NCBI RefSeq assembly: GCF_037038585.1 | Contig: NC_092523.1 | Location: 28,897,501 to 28,961,500 of the forward strand | Length of the DNA stretch: 64,000 nucleotides | Direction of reading: 5' to 3' | Origin: Patagioenas fasciata | Taxonomy: Eukaryota > Chordata > Aves > Columbiformes > Columbidae | In this document: piece after piece, positions 25,035-35,897 of the stretch | How positions within the stretch are numbered: position 1 is the stretch's first letter | How the letters are laid out: each line of letters starts with the position of its first letter | Position numbers and translations under genes: made by a program | Notes under the pieces: model-generated | What the model was told of the DNA's origin: nothing | The model's database searches: none | What the model saw: the letters and a program-made list of their open reading frames with translations, nothing else

Positions 25035-25165
25035 CACGTGCGCCAGTTCTGCCTTCCCGCTGGCTCCCCCTGCCCCGCCCCCTCCAGCGGCGGCGGGCGC
25101 CGCGCGGGGTCTCGCGGGAGCGGCGGGGGGTATTTAAAGTCCAGGAGGCGCCGCCCCCTCCCTTT
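25035..25165 (+). promoter_or_regulatory. DANCR: DANCR-like core promoter: E-box, GC box, TATA-like box, 5'TOP start
   Basis: A perfect E-box CACGTG (25035-25040), a GC box near 25075 and TATTTAAA (25131-25138) lie in order. About 30 nt after the TATA-like box is the pyrimidine stretch CTCCCTTTCG (25159-25168). A C-start followed by pyrimidines is the 5'TOP signature shared by snoRNA host genes. I place the start at about 25161 by this spacing. The E-box fits control by MYC or USF factors, which is an inference. Confidence 0.65.
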
Positions 25166-25255
25166 CGCCGCTGCCCGCCAGCGCGGTAAGGTGGCTGCAA
25201 CCGCTTCTGCAAGGACCCCCGCGCTCCTAACGGGTGGGGTTGGGCCTCCTCGAGT

Positions 25256-25391
25256 CTTCCCTTCATATTTTGCCCTCTCGGAGCCTGGCGGTGCTCCGGG
25301 GAGTCAACACAGGGGGATAGAGCAGCTTTCCCTCACAGAAACCCAGCGCGGAGCCTCATCTCCGCCCTGCAACCTGTCGTGAGGCACATGC
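25256..25391 (+). ncRNA. SNORA26: H/ACA box snoRNA copy 1, SNORA26-like, in intron 1
   Basis: Two-hairpin H/ACA design. In the 5' hairpin, basal pairing of 25258-25263 with 25312-25317 encloses an apical stem CGGAGC/GCTCCG. The H box is AGAGCA (25319-25324). In the 3' hairpin, the lower stem is CCTCAC (25331-25336) with GTGAGG (25379-25384), and the upper stem is GCGGAG (25348-25353) with CTCCGC (25360-25365). Unpaired pocket strands lie between them. The ACA box is 25386-25388, three nt from the predicted 3' end and about 70 nt before the exon 2 acceptor, the usual intronic position. It should guide pseudouridylation. The SNORA26 name rests on its host gene. The 5' end is approximate. Confidence 0.8.
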
Positions 25392-26596
25392 GCTCCCGCT
25401 CCCTACCCCCTCCCCGGCCCCTGCGCTGCTCCGGGCTGACTTCTCTCTCCCTCCGCAGTGCCCGGCGAGGGCAACGGCAGCAGAAAGCGTCCCGAGGTAT
25501 CGCCAAGGCCTTCCCATGTCCCCGGAAACTTTGTCTGCCGGCCCGCCGCGCTCGGCTGCTCCCGGCGCGGGCAGGAGGCAAAGCATAGTAGGCCTCGACG
25601 GCTGGGGATCTGGAGCCTCGCCTTTGAAGGGCTGTAGGTAAGGGGACACACCGACCTCTTAGTGTCTCACAGCCTGGGGCTGATTGGATAAGGCTTTGGG
25701 CTTCAGAAACGGAGGGCTTTAAATCTTGAGGCTTTGTATTACCTGAAGGCAAACATATATGAGAATACTATGTCTATGTCATTGAGCCAATGAAGTATTT
25801 GTGTACATTTGTACCTTTCTACTCTTTTCTAAACTGTAAGAACAGAGCTACACAGACATTAAATCTGATTCAGTACAGTGGTTTCTCTTTAATAGACTGC
25901 ATCAAGAAAACTACAATTACAAACTGCAGTACTGATTGCATAGGGATTCGACCCAGTCTTCCACTGTGTCTGTAACAGTGACAGTCTCTGGGCTGAGTGC
26001 TATATAATTTGTTACAAGGTACATGTAAGTAGGCACAAGGTAGCAAAGAATTGGCTGGTAAAGATCAGTCTGTTAAATCTGGAAATTTGCAGTTTACTTC
26101 AGAGTAGCATCGATGCTATAAGCAATTTACACTTAATAAACTTTACATTGTTCCTGATTATCAACATACTTGTTCTATGTAGTTAAAGTGGTCTGATTAG
26201 AAAAGAATGTTTTTAACAAATTGATCCGTTTACTACTCTTTGCTCTCGATTTGTTAAACTTTATGTAAATTAGTTCTGCAGCTTTGTAGAAGATGGCTTT
26301 AGGGTCTGTAATAAGACATATGATTTTTTTTTTTTTTTTTCTGTTTAGGGATCCCACTTAGCAACTTCACATTTGAGGTGTTCAAGAGGTGTTCAAATCA
26401 GAAGCAATACTCAGGACTTAGTTGGAATGTTCTCCTAGTAGGTAAGCGTGCTCTAGTGTAATGACAATTGTAGATAGTTTTAAGTCTTGCTTTTTGATAA
26501 TTCATAAATTTCAAGTAAGCTATAATATCTCTTTTGAGTAAATGGCAACTTCAGGTAATTTTAGGTAACAGGAAAAAAAAATGGTGCTATAGTCTA

Positions 26597-26729
26597 CTCC
26601 CCTTTTATGCTTTGCCCTCTTAAGTCTGGCAGTGTCTTAAGTGGCCAACACAGAGGGGTATAAAACTCCTCTCTCAAACCCAGAGGTGAGGTTGAAACTC
26701 TTCTTTGAATCATTCTGAGAGGAACATGT
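26597..26729 (+). ncRNA. SNORA26: H/ACA box snoRNA copy 2, SNORA26-like, in intron 3
   Basis: Paralogue of the intron 1 snoRNA. It shares blocks such as TTTGCCCTCT, CTGGC.GTG, CAACACAG and AAACCCAG. In the 5' hairpin the basal stem CCCCTTT (26599-26605) pairs AGAGGGG (26652-26658), and the apical stem is CTTAAG/CTTAAG. H box ATAAAA is at 26660-26665. In the 3' hairpin the lower stem CTCTCA (26671-26676) pairs TGAGAG (26716-26721), and an upper stem CAGAGG/TTCTTTG uses two G-U pairs. The ACA box is 26724-26726, about 137 nt before the exon 4 acceptor. It is far less GC-rich than copy 1, yet the stems are kept by paired changes. Confidence 0.82.
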
Positions 26730-27024
26730 TCATGGAACTATTGCACTTCAGGAAGCCACCTAATCAACCCGAATAGTAGCTGGTAGCTAGATTTTGAATT
26801 GTCATCTGATTCTCATATTATTTGAGTCTTAGTATCAGTTTCATGTAAATCTTACTTTTTCAGGTTGCTCAGATGTGTCAGTGCTTTATGAACCTGTGTG
26901 ATACACATCTTGAGTGAAAAGAGTTCCTTGTAAACTGGTTGGTCTCCAGGTATGTAGTGTGAAAAAGATTATTGGGTTTTGGTAGATGGATTGCTCTATA
27001 CAGTTAAGGAAGTTTTATTCTTTA

Positions 27025-27140
27025 CTTGAAAACTAAAAATAAAAACAACAGATAAAACCCCGAAACAAACAGCAAAACCACAGAACTCCACGACAAAACA
27101 AACAAAAGAAAAACAAGAACAAAAGCCACTAAAAAGCCCA
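27025..27140 (+). repeat. A-rich low-complexity tract in DANCR-like intron 4
   Basis: Runs of A broken by single C or G, with AAACAAAC-type motifs. Similar tracts recur at about 8255-8385, 21060-21100 and 39010-39060. No target-site duplication or element body was recognised. Confidence 0.6.
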
Positions 27141-27413
27141 AACTAGTTTACAGTAGTGGAAACCTGCATGGTAAATGTTCAAACTTTATATAGATTTAGC
27201 CAATCTAAATTAGAAAAAAATTGATGAAAGTTTATAGGCAAGACAGTTATTATATCCATTTGTTCTAATCTGGCTGGTCCTCTGGTATAGAATCCATATA
27301 GATATAGAATAGAATATATACATATATAATTATATGCATATAAAATAATATATATAGAATCCAAAGAAAGTCCTGTCCTGTAGAAATGAAGAAATTTGTA
27401 TTGAGAAATGGCT

Positions 27414-27486
27414 CTGGCTTAAGTGTTAGTGCATGTAGGATGTTCATACAGGTCAACTTTAGGCCAGTTACTTCTTGTGTACATGA
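27414..27486 (+). ncRNA. Possible third H/ACA-like 3' hairpin in intron 4
   Basis: CTGGCTTAAG (27414-27423) pairs with CTTTAGGCCAG (27457-27467) with one bulge. Outside it an open pocket and a short lower stem (GAGAA near 27403 with TTCTT near 27472) lead to an ACA at 27481-27483. No convincing 5' hairpin or H box was found upstream, where sequence is AT-rich. The ACA is only about 31 nt from the exon 5 acceptor, closer than usual. Tentative. Confidence 0.25.
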
Positions 27487-27776
27487 TGCTGACTGCAAAT
27501 TAAAACTTATTTTACAGGGAGAAAACCAGCATGTCCAAGGGATTTGAACTGATATTAAACATCAGCTTGTGATTTGATGAGTGGCTGATTTCTGAATTCA
27601 TACTAGATGACGCCGGTGGTCACCTGTAATGTATGTTCTTGGAAGTGGGATTAAAACAACCAGGGGCTAAAACTACACATCTTCAATGCTTATGTTTAAA
27701 TAGGAATCTCACAACTTGTTGAAAGAAGTTTCTCAACAAAAACTATCATTTATTTTTATGTCTGTGGATTAATTGA

Positions 27777-27810
27777 AATAAAAGAGAATGCTACCAGAAA
27801 TTTGTGTGTT
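27777..27810 (+). terminator. DANCR: Poly(A) signal of the DANCR-like gene
   Basis: AATAAA at 27777-27782 with a GT-rich downstream element TTTGTGTGTT at 27801-27810. Cleavage is expected at about 27792-27800. Confidence 0.65.
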
Positions 27811-30800
27811 CTGAAGGTTTCTTGTGTAGGTGCTTCCTGTATGAAGGCTTTTTTTCATGGATGTGGACACTCCTGTGCTGTCATGCAATAACTTTCTCTT
27901 GCCAAGTGCAAAATTAATAAGCTTAATCTTTAACTTACAAAGCTGTTGAAAGCAGTTCTCTTAAATCTTCTCTTCTTCTGCATATCTGCTCATGGTTTTC
28001 TGAAGCATTTTAGAATGCCAAAGCACTTTGAGGTCAATTGGCCAACTTCTCATTTATTTCATTAGGTTGTATGTGTTATTCACATGTCCTCCAACTAGTC
28101 AAAAGGTTGTCTCAGACTTTAAAGAACAAGTACCTGCCTGTTTCAATTAAACAAATTTGCAATATTCCATGTAAAGAACAACCAGTGGGAAGATCCTTGA
28201 AGAGCAAGATCAATATTGTTGAGCAATTGAAAACTCATATGTGCTTTTCAGTTGCTTATTTCCAAGTAAATATTAAACATTTGTTCCCCAGTGGGAGGTC
28301 CGAACATAAAGTGATTTATGTGCACCCTATTCCTTGCCAGTGCTTCCTTAGAATGCACAAGCAAAGAATATAAAATAGTTTGAAGTAGCTGTGGGCAGTG
28401 CCTGGCACAGGAGAGTGAGTTAGTGTGGATTTAGCACCTAACTCTGTTATGTACTTGGTCAGATTGAACCCCGATATAGCCAGGAAGAGTTTCTGCTTAT
28501 TATCTTTACTTGAACATGTCCTAAATGGGGTGAGTATTTAGTGATGATCTATTGTACTTGTAGGCTGCTAGGCTTACCTAAATGCTTCTTTTCCTCTGGA
28601 TTTGTGTTTTTATGAAAGGTGAAGCTAAATTTGAAGAACATCCAAAAGTACTTTCTCTTCTTCTATACTAAATCTGTCTCACAACTGTCTAGTTCCTGTT
28701 AAGAGAAACAATGGATCATTTTCCTTCAAGCCTTGTCAGTCATTTTATAGTCCTCTGGGCCTCTGCAGTCATGCACGAGGATTAAGTTTTAGTTTATTCA
28801 GTCTTGAGTATGGTTTCAGATCTGACCTATGCTGCCTTGTGCAGGTTTTGTATTATAAATCTTACTTCTTTCGGGTTCAGTACTAACTGGTGGTATTCAG
28901 TATAGAGAGTTTTATAAATGCTGTCTTGTAGTTGCCTTAACTATTAAGGTTGTTTACATTTGATAGCTTGGGATGATGTTTTCAGTGAGCTGTCTACACT
29001 TCCAGAACTTTGTGAAAGGAGCAGAAACTATGTAAGAATTAAGATTGTTTTCCTTCCCAGATTCGTTAGTCATGCAATCAATGGCACAAAATTCCATCTG
29101 CTGCTCTGTCCACAAAGATCTTGTCAGAATCAAGATTTTTTTTTTTTTTTTTTTTACATCAACTGATGCTGAAAACGTAGTTTTGAAGCCTTTTCTCTTA
29201 TGAAAACCATTTGTTCCTTTCTAAATTAACAACCTAAGAGTACACTAAAGCTCCCTTCTATTTTATGGTAGCTATCATGCTCTTGAAGGACCCCTCTGAA
29301 GACTTTTAAAAAATACATTCTTTTGAGTTGTACTCTGTCTTTAGGTGCTGATTCCTTCAGACACTTGGTGGGTGTTTGTTTTGTTTTTTGGTGTGTTTGG
29401 TTGGTTTGGTTTTTTTTTTTTTTGGCATTACTACTCTTCAACGTAACGCTGTGCAATTGATAAAAAGTACCATTAAATCCTAATGACTTGATCCTTATTC
29501 ACAAATTTGTTCTAAAATGTTTCAGGCAAGTCCTTGTTCATTCATCCCTGGTTTTTAAAAACTTTGGGAAAGTAAGATCTGTTACGGACAAATCATTTGG
29601 TTTTTTTAATGTAGCCTTGGAATTCTCAAAGGCTCCTTTCATACTTGTTCATTTCTTGGGCTTGCAAATTCTTTTGCAGATTGCTTGCCTCTGGTCAATT
29701 TGAAGAGATTGGATTGTTCGTTTATCATTGCTCCTTAAGTATTTCTGCTGCTTCAGTGTTGTACAGATCATTTTTACTTTGGTTCAGTATGACTTGCAGT
29801 TACTGAAAGACGCAGCTTCACTGTGGAGTGCATTCACAGTTTAAAAGTGCTGTCATTTTTGTGTGTTTTGATTTGCCCTTGAGACTGATTAAAACTTGTC
29901 TTTTAAGCAACATTCTATCTGCTTAGCTATGCTGCACCCTTTTAACTGGGACTTTAGAGTAGTTTAGTTGCTCATTGTTTCTACTGTGTACTGGCAGTAT
30001 GTTATACAAGATTCCCAATAAAACTGCAGTGTTAGGCAAGTCCTAATTTGCTGTGGCTACTAACAAAATGATGAGACTGTGTGAATATTTCATGTTTCAC
30101 CTACCTTGTTATTTAGGTAACTAGGCAATCTTAAGGCACTGTTCTTTAAAAGCGGAAAGAGTGATTCAGTAGAACTGGTTTAAAACAAAATCAAAGTAGA
30201 GTTAATATTTTAAACTAAATAAGTATAATTTTTTTTTTTTTCATGTGTTTATAAGGCCTGTGACTTTACTTTTGACTTTATGTGCTGTCACTCAGTTGGG
30301 GCCATTCTATACTGAAGGTTTATTTTGAAGAAACACTGGTTGGAAATACAGGTCACTTGAGAGTACTCTGTTCTGTGACTTCTCATGAGTAGTTATAATA
30401 AGAAATCTCTTATCAATTAACTTCGCCTTGTTTCTATTCCACCTTCAGGCTTTTTGGAATGTAAATGTGTCAGTTCAGGTATTGTTCACCTTATTAATTT
30501 TATGATCTAACATGTTAAAACAATGAAACAAAACAAAAGGGATTAGTATTAGTCTAGGAATATGAAGTAAGTCTAAATTTGATAACTTTATTGTTGTAAA
30601 TTAGATAATTTTCCCTGACCAATACCCTGTGGGACTGTATAGTAGGGGCTGTGCAGTTCACTGAGAGCTGGTTTGTATGAACGGTATCCTCTAAATGAAG
30701 TTACAACATCGCAATTTTCCCTTGTATTACTCTTTGGAAAAGTGAAGACTAATGGAAGAAAAATGACCAAGCTTTCTGGAGAAGAGTCAAGGGCTAAGTA

Positions 30801-33800
30801 GTTGGCTTACACCATCACAGATTTGTATTAACTAGCCTTGTTACAGGCTAAATGATATTAAGCCAAATTCTGTCATTTTATAAATTTTTGTATGTATGAT
30901 TTGTACAACAGGCATTATATGAGAGGTTTTTTTGGGAAATAAAATGGAGGAAAGCTATAATATAACTTTCAATCTGTACATTTCTGTTTGTTCCAGCTGT
31001 TGATTGCAAATTTAAGAATGCTGCTTTGGCTTTTCATTGACTAAATCTGCAAGAATGTTAAATTTGTTCAGCAAGACTGAAGGCTGTCAGACGAAAGGGG
31101 GAATATTTTCATGTCTCTGGATTTCATGTTCTAGCAGACAGATGAAAAGCATTGTATTTCCTACTTCACTTCCTTTTAGGAAATTGTTACGACTGTTGAG
31201 ACTCAATGAGCAAAGGAAATTCAGATTAAAAAAAGCTGAAGAATGAAATGTACTAAGCCCTGGACAGTGTTCTCTGCGTAGGGCTACGTGCAACAACATC
31301 GTTTTGTGTTCTGTGCAAGATTCTACTAAGACACAAAAGTGCTTGGAAGTCTGGTACTCTCCAAGAGATTTAGTTCTGAGGAGCTTGGCAACATCAGAAT
31401 TTTTGTGATGGCCTCTACTTAGTAACGCAGATTTGTGATCTCCAGGGTATGTATTGCATCACTTCTGAGAATCTAAAGTTTGGGTGCAGGTATTAATTCA
31501 TGTTAGAGTTAGGTTTATGACTTTTTGTGGCCTTACATTAATAAAACATACTTACTGATGTTTGGTGGGAAGCTTGGAGGCAACAATCAAGTAATAACAG
31601 CTACTTGTCCTAACTATTCTTTTGAGTTGGTGGTTAGTTGTCTGCGTCTTCTTCATTCCTTCCCATAATGTTACAGTCATGTTCAAGATTCTTGAGTTCA
31701 TGTGAAGAGTAAAACAGCAGTAGGGTAAGAATATAGGCAGAATGCACTTGTACCCTAGAAACAATGACTGTGCATCCCATGGATTCTGGTTTGGATCAAT
31801 GCAGGCACACATTTCTTACAAAACCACAGTTTATGAGATGGAAAAATCCTCTTTTAATGGTCATTAGATATGAGCTCTATATAGAACACATTTTCTTAAA
31901 ACTTTTCTCATTTGGTTTCAGATGCAACTCACTGGATTTTTTCACACATCAATTTTGCTTATTTCAATAAAGGTGAAAGCTCTGTGACCTTTACTGACAT
32001 TCATTGCTGCAGAGAGGGCCTCTTCTCTTCAGTGGACTTTGATGTAAAGAGATTTCTTCACATGCTCTGGTATTTAAGTTTACAGTTTTGACTCAGTGCA
32101 TAAACACTGAGCACTATAATACTGTGAATATCCATAGCGTTTCAGATTAAAGAAGTATAGAAGCTGACAATTACTTGCTACCTTCAGATTGTAATTGGTA
32201 ATAGGCAGAGTCCGAGGAAGAGCAGTGTGTGCAAAACAGGGGGTGAAAAAATGCTGGAAGTTTCTTCTTTTAGCACTCACTGGATTTGGAGACAACAGAT
32301 CATGCAGATCCCTAGTTTTGTTTAATGTGGTAGCAGGTGAGGTTGTTTTATTTCCTTCTTAATGGTATATTGCACATCAAAGCAGAGGTGGTATGTGGCC
32401 TATGATTCAGAGTATTTTTCAGACTTTCTCCTGATAAGTGAAGGGATTACATGAAAGTAATTTATATAAAGGAATTTGGCTTAGGTTTGATTAGAGCTCC
32501 TGCTGTCAAGTGTTATTACAGATGATGTGGGAAGATGAAATCCCAACTTCTGTTTGGCTATATTGTGGTCTGTGTCTTAAAAACAGAAAATTATCTCATG
32601 CATTTTGGAAAGTGAAAGAAAATCAATAGCAACTCTATAGAAAAAAAATCTCTGCAAGCTACCTGAAAAGACTATAATGTTCTCAGGATTTTGGTAATGG
32701 GTCCTATTAGATTAATCACCTGTTTTGGTTTTTTTTTTTTTTTCCCTCACTCCAAAGTGTAAACATACAATGCATACAGCATATTTTGTTGGTAAAGTAA
32801 CCAGAAGGGAATAAAGCTAAGTACATCATACAGAAGGATGCAGTCTATTTCCAGAAATAGTGTTCTCTCCCACATACTCAGATTCAAGATACTGATTTCA
32901 GGTCCAGTATGGCACAAGTTTTTAGAGTTGCTGGTATGCTGTGACATACCATTGTTTTTTTTCCAGATACCTACGGGTCCCCTCACAAGTTCTGTAAATC
33001 AGTATGGTGGATGACAAGCATGCCACCACCACTGTAGGGCAGGTCTTCAGAGAGTTTCACTGAAATTCAATGAAACTGTGCTGGTTTACTTCAGCAAAGA
33101 GTCAGGCCCACAACTCCTCTCTAGAAATCCTGGTTATCTTTCTGAGGTCACTATTAGTCACTTAATATCTAAAAGGGTTCAAGGTCCTGTCCTCAGCCTC
33201 GCCTCATCGTTATCTCAGTAGCTCACCTCACCATTCCTGCAGTGCTGTGCTGCCAGGTGCCCTGGCACAGTCTGAAGGTTCGGGGTTATATAAAGTTGGG
33301 TTATTTATACCATTTCTGACTAATCCTCATGCTGTTAACCTGAACTCCTCTTTGATCTTGTTCAGCAGGTGTCACAAGTTTCTGGCTTGACTCATACAGT
33401 TTCCCATGTACTACCTTTGGTTTTAGCTTTAAGAACAGTAATCTTTATTCTTCCATATAAGTGATCTGTTCTTCCATTGTGGTTTCTGTAGTTTAATTGC
33501 AAATTATTTGCTTTTCACCACTCTTTGTTTTTATTTAGAGTAATTGTATTATTACTGAGCCTGCCTTGAGAGTGTTATTTAATATATTCTCAATATTTTG
33601 TGTATGTTTGTGTGAAGACAGAGAGAAAAAGTCCTTTGCAATTGGTAATCAGAAACTTTAAAGTAGTTATAGACTGTGATTTAAGTGCTTTTGTTTTTAT
33701 GCTATTAGACTTTTGCATAGTTTATGTAAGTCTTTATTGCCTTGAGATTTGGCTACAAGTTGGATTACTTGAGTTTGTCTTCAGTAAAATTCAGCAATGC

Positions 33801-35876
33801 AAAATACTGTTGCCATGTTCTTGTGGTAAAATAAATTAGAGGTGACTATTTTGTGTATTGAAATGTGGATGAAGAGGAACTGTTTTTCCTTACCAGTAAA
33901 TTATTTTCAGTTGCCAGATTTCAAAGCTCCAAGTAAGAATATCATATGGATCACCTCTTTGCTTACATTCCCAGATGCCTTTCAGATCCACTCTGGCAGA
34001 ATTTCACATGCTAGATTCTACAAATTACATGTTTTGAAGTAATTTGAAATAAAGATTTTTAGGGAAGGTTGGGTTGTTTTGTTTTGTTGTTTATGTGGTT
34101 TGTTATTGTTTTTTTCAGAAGTATGCAGAACTGGATTCTTTCCACTCTTTCTGAAATTAGAGTTTTACTGTTGATGTCAATAGAGCAAAATTTGGCCAGT
34201 GCTGAATAGTTCGAAAATCCCACTGCTAGTTACTAAAGCAAAATCATTGGCATTCCTTAATCTCTTCAGGTGGCAGGGCATGTTTGGTTCAGCCAAGTAA
34301 TTTGGATTGTCCGCACTGAAACTGTAGATAATGTAATTTCATACTTACATCATGAAGCCAAGAGGAAAAATGAATTTATTATCCTGTAGGTACTGAAAGA
34401 AATATAAAATACACAGATGTAGTTGTAGACTGCCTTTCAAGAAACCTTAGTTTGTGCCCTACATATCATCAAATAGAGGCATTCCACGATATAAGCAGTC
34501 CTGCAGGTATCACCTATTTTAGTAAACAGGAGTTTGATCTGAGGAAATCATTTGGGGTTTTTTACTCATTATGCACCTGTGGGTTTTGTGGTTTGGGGTG
34601 TTTTGTTTGTTTGTTTGTTTTTAATGAAAACTAGACAGTTCATGCTCATAATCTGTAACATACCACAGGGTAAACCTGTAAATAAAGTATTCAATGAAAG
34701 AAGGAGCTTTAGGAAAAGATGAATTTCATATAGAGAATGGTATGGAAGACTTGATCCAGAATACAAGGTCGGTCTCAGATGGTTGTATGTATGTTTTAGT
34801 GTCATTGTGGTATCATAACTGGGGTAAAAGAAAATCCTATTTAAGCAATATGTAATTAAATGTAATTAAAAAGCAGATGGACATGGAGTTAAAATAATGA
34901 CACAAATCTGCTTAAAAATGATAGCTTGAGGGAGCACCATAAGATGACTGAAAGAGAAGGAAAATAGTCATCACATACAGGGGTGTTGTAATTCCAATTT
35001 TATTTTTAAACTGGAAAACTACTGAAAATTTTATGTAAGATTTTTGGCATGGACTGAAGAGAAGTGTAGATATGGCTGGGTGAAGGCTTCTGAAGAATGA
35101 AAGCAGAAAGTGAAGATGCAGTGGTTTGTGTTTCACACATTGTTCAGGAACCTTGAGAGCTGGGTTTAGTTGTTCTGGTTTGGAATAATTCAATAACCAC
35201 CACAAGTTGAATGCTATGTATTGTGGGAAGTCTATTTCTTCAGTCCCCTAAAAGCATTAACTGAGGGTAAAAAAAAATCAAAGTCCCATGCTAGAGAGAT
35301 GTTAAATATTGTTTGTGACAACATAAGCTCAGTAGTCTGTTCCATCAACAAAGTATCAGTGTATGATTAATTATAAAATCAAACTCGACATGAGAATTAT
35401 TTGGTGATCAAAACTTATCCAGAACTGATATAAAATTGTCAAGAACAGACCAAAATACAGAACAAAATGGAGACACTCTCTAAAATTCAATATGTCTAGT
35501 CAGCATTGAAGTTAAACTAATATTTCTTCTTGTTTGACAGTTTCTGTATCAAAACCAGAAACATTTCACACACTTCTCATATTTCTGATCTATAACTTAG
35601 CAAGAAGTAGGATATTCAATACAAGTCGTTGGTTATTAGTGTCTGTAGATGGATAGTTTCAGAGTCTGAAATATATTTTGTTCACAATCATACTTTACTA
35701 AGAAGATGTCTAAAACACAAGCCATATGATCAATTATATTACATAACAACTCAGTAATGTTGCTCTAAAAGTTCGGTTATCCTTTTAACCTTGCATAATT
35801 TTTCCCCAATAAATTTCATGCAGACAGCTTGTCTAGAAAATAATTGTTCATTTAGGTAATTGCTGTTAATTCAGCC

Positions 35877-35897
35877 AAAAAAAAAAAAAAAAAAAAA
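35877..35897 (+). repeat. Poly-A run
   Basis: About 21 uninterrupted A. It is a simple homopolymer with no recognisable retrotransposed body 5' of it. Confidence 0.9.

Larger units (their letters stand above)
24760..25650. promoter_or_regulatory. DANCR: CpG island at the DANCR-like gene
   Basis: A dense GC/CpG block spanning the promoter, exon 1, intron 1 and exon 2 of the noncoding gene. It contains GC boxes (about 25071-25083). Long ORFs on both strands here reflect the lack of AT-rich stop codons and not coding. Confidence 0.75.
25161..27798 (+). ncRNA. DANCR: DANCR/SNHG13-like noncoding snoRNA host gene, five exons
   Basis: Exon chain inferred from splice signals: exon 1 about 25161-25185 (donor GTAAGG), exon 2 25459-25637 (CTCCGCAG acceptor, GTAAGG donor), exon 3 26349-26441 (T-rich tract and CTGTTTAG acceptor, GTAAGC donor), exon 4 26864-26949 (TTTTTCAG acceptor, GTATGT donor), exon 5 27518 to about 27798. 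Poly(A) signal AATAAA is at 27777-27782 with a GT-rich stretch at 27801-27810. The spliced RNA is about 0.67 kb with no convincing ORF. It lies between USP46 (minus) and RASL11B (plus), where mammals carry DANCR in the same orientation. Human DANCR hosts SNORA26, and here introns 1 and 3 carry H/ACA snoRNA copies. Identity rests on synteny, host-gene design and snoRNA content. Exon sequence was not compared with mammalian DANCR. Exon borders need transcript data. Confidence 0.7.

Noticed and set aside
24444-25382. 312-codon open frame on the plus strand across the DANCR-like promoter
   Set aside because: It runs through the TATA-like box, the exon 1 donor and most of snoRNA copy 1. Competing long frames exist on the other strand, as expected in a CpG island. 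No protein family is recognised.
25485-25500. Alternative donor CGAG/GTATCG inside exon 2 of the DANCR-like gene
   Set aside because: A weaker match than CTGTAG/GTAAGG at 25637/25638. Kept only as a possible minor isoform.
26212-26321. Intron 2 hairpin (TTTAACAAAT/ATTTGTTAAA) followed by an ACA, as a further H/ACA snoRNA
   Set aside because: The ten-pair stem is exact, but its 27-nt interior has no clear upper stem and the second hairpin is weak. The ACA is only about 30 nt from the exon 3 acceptor, next to its poly-T tract.
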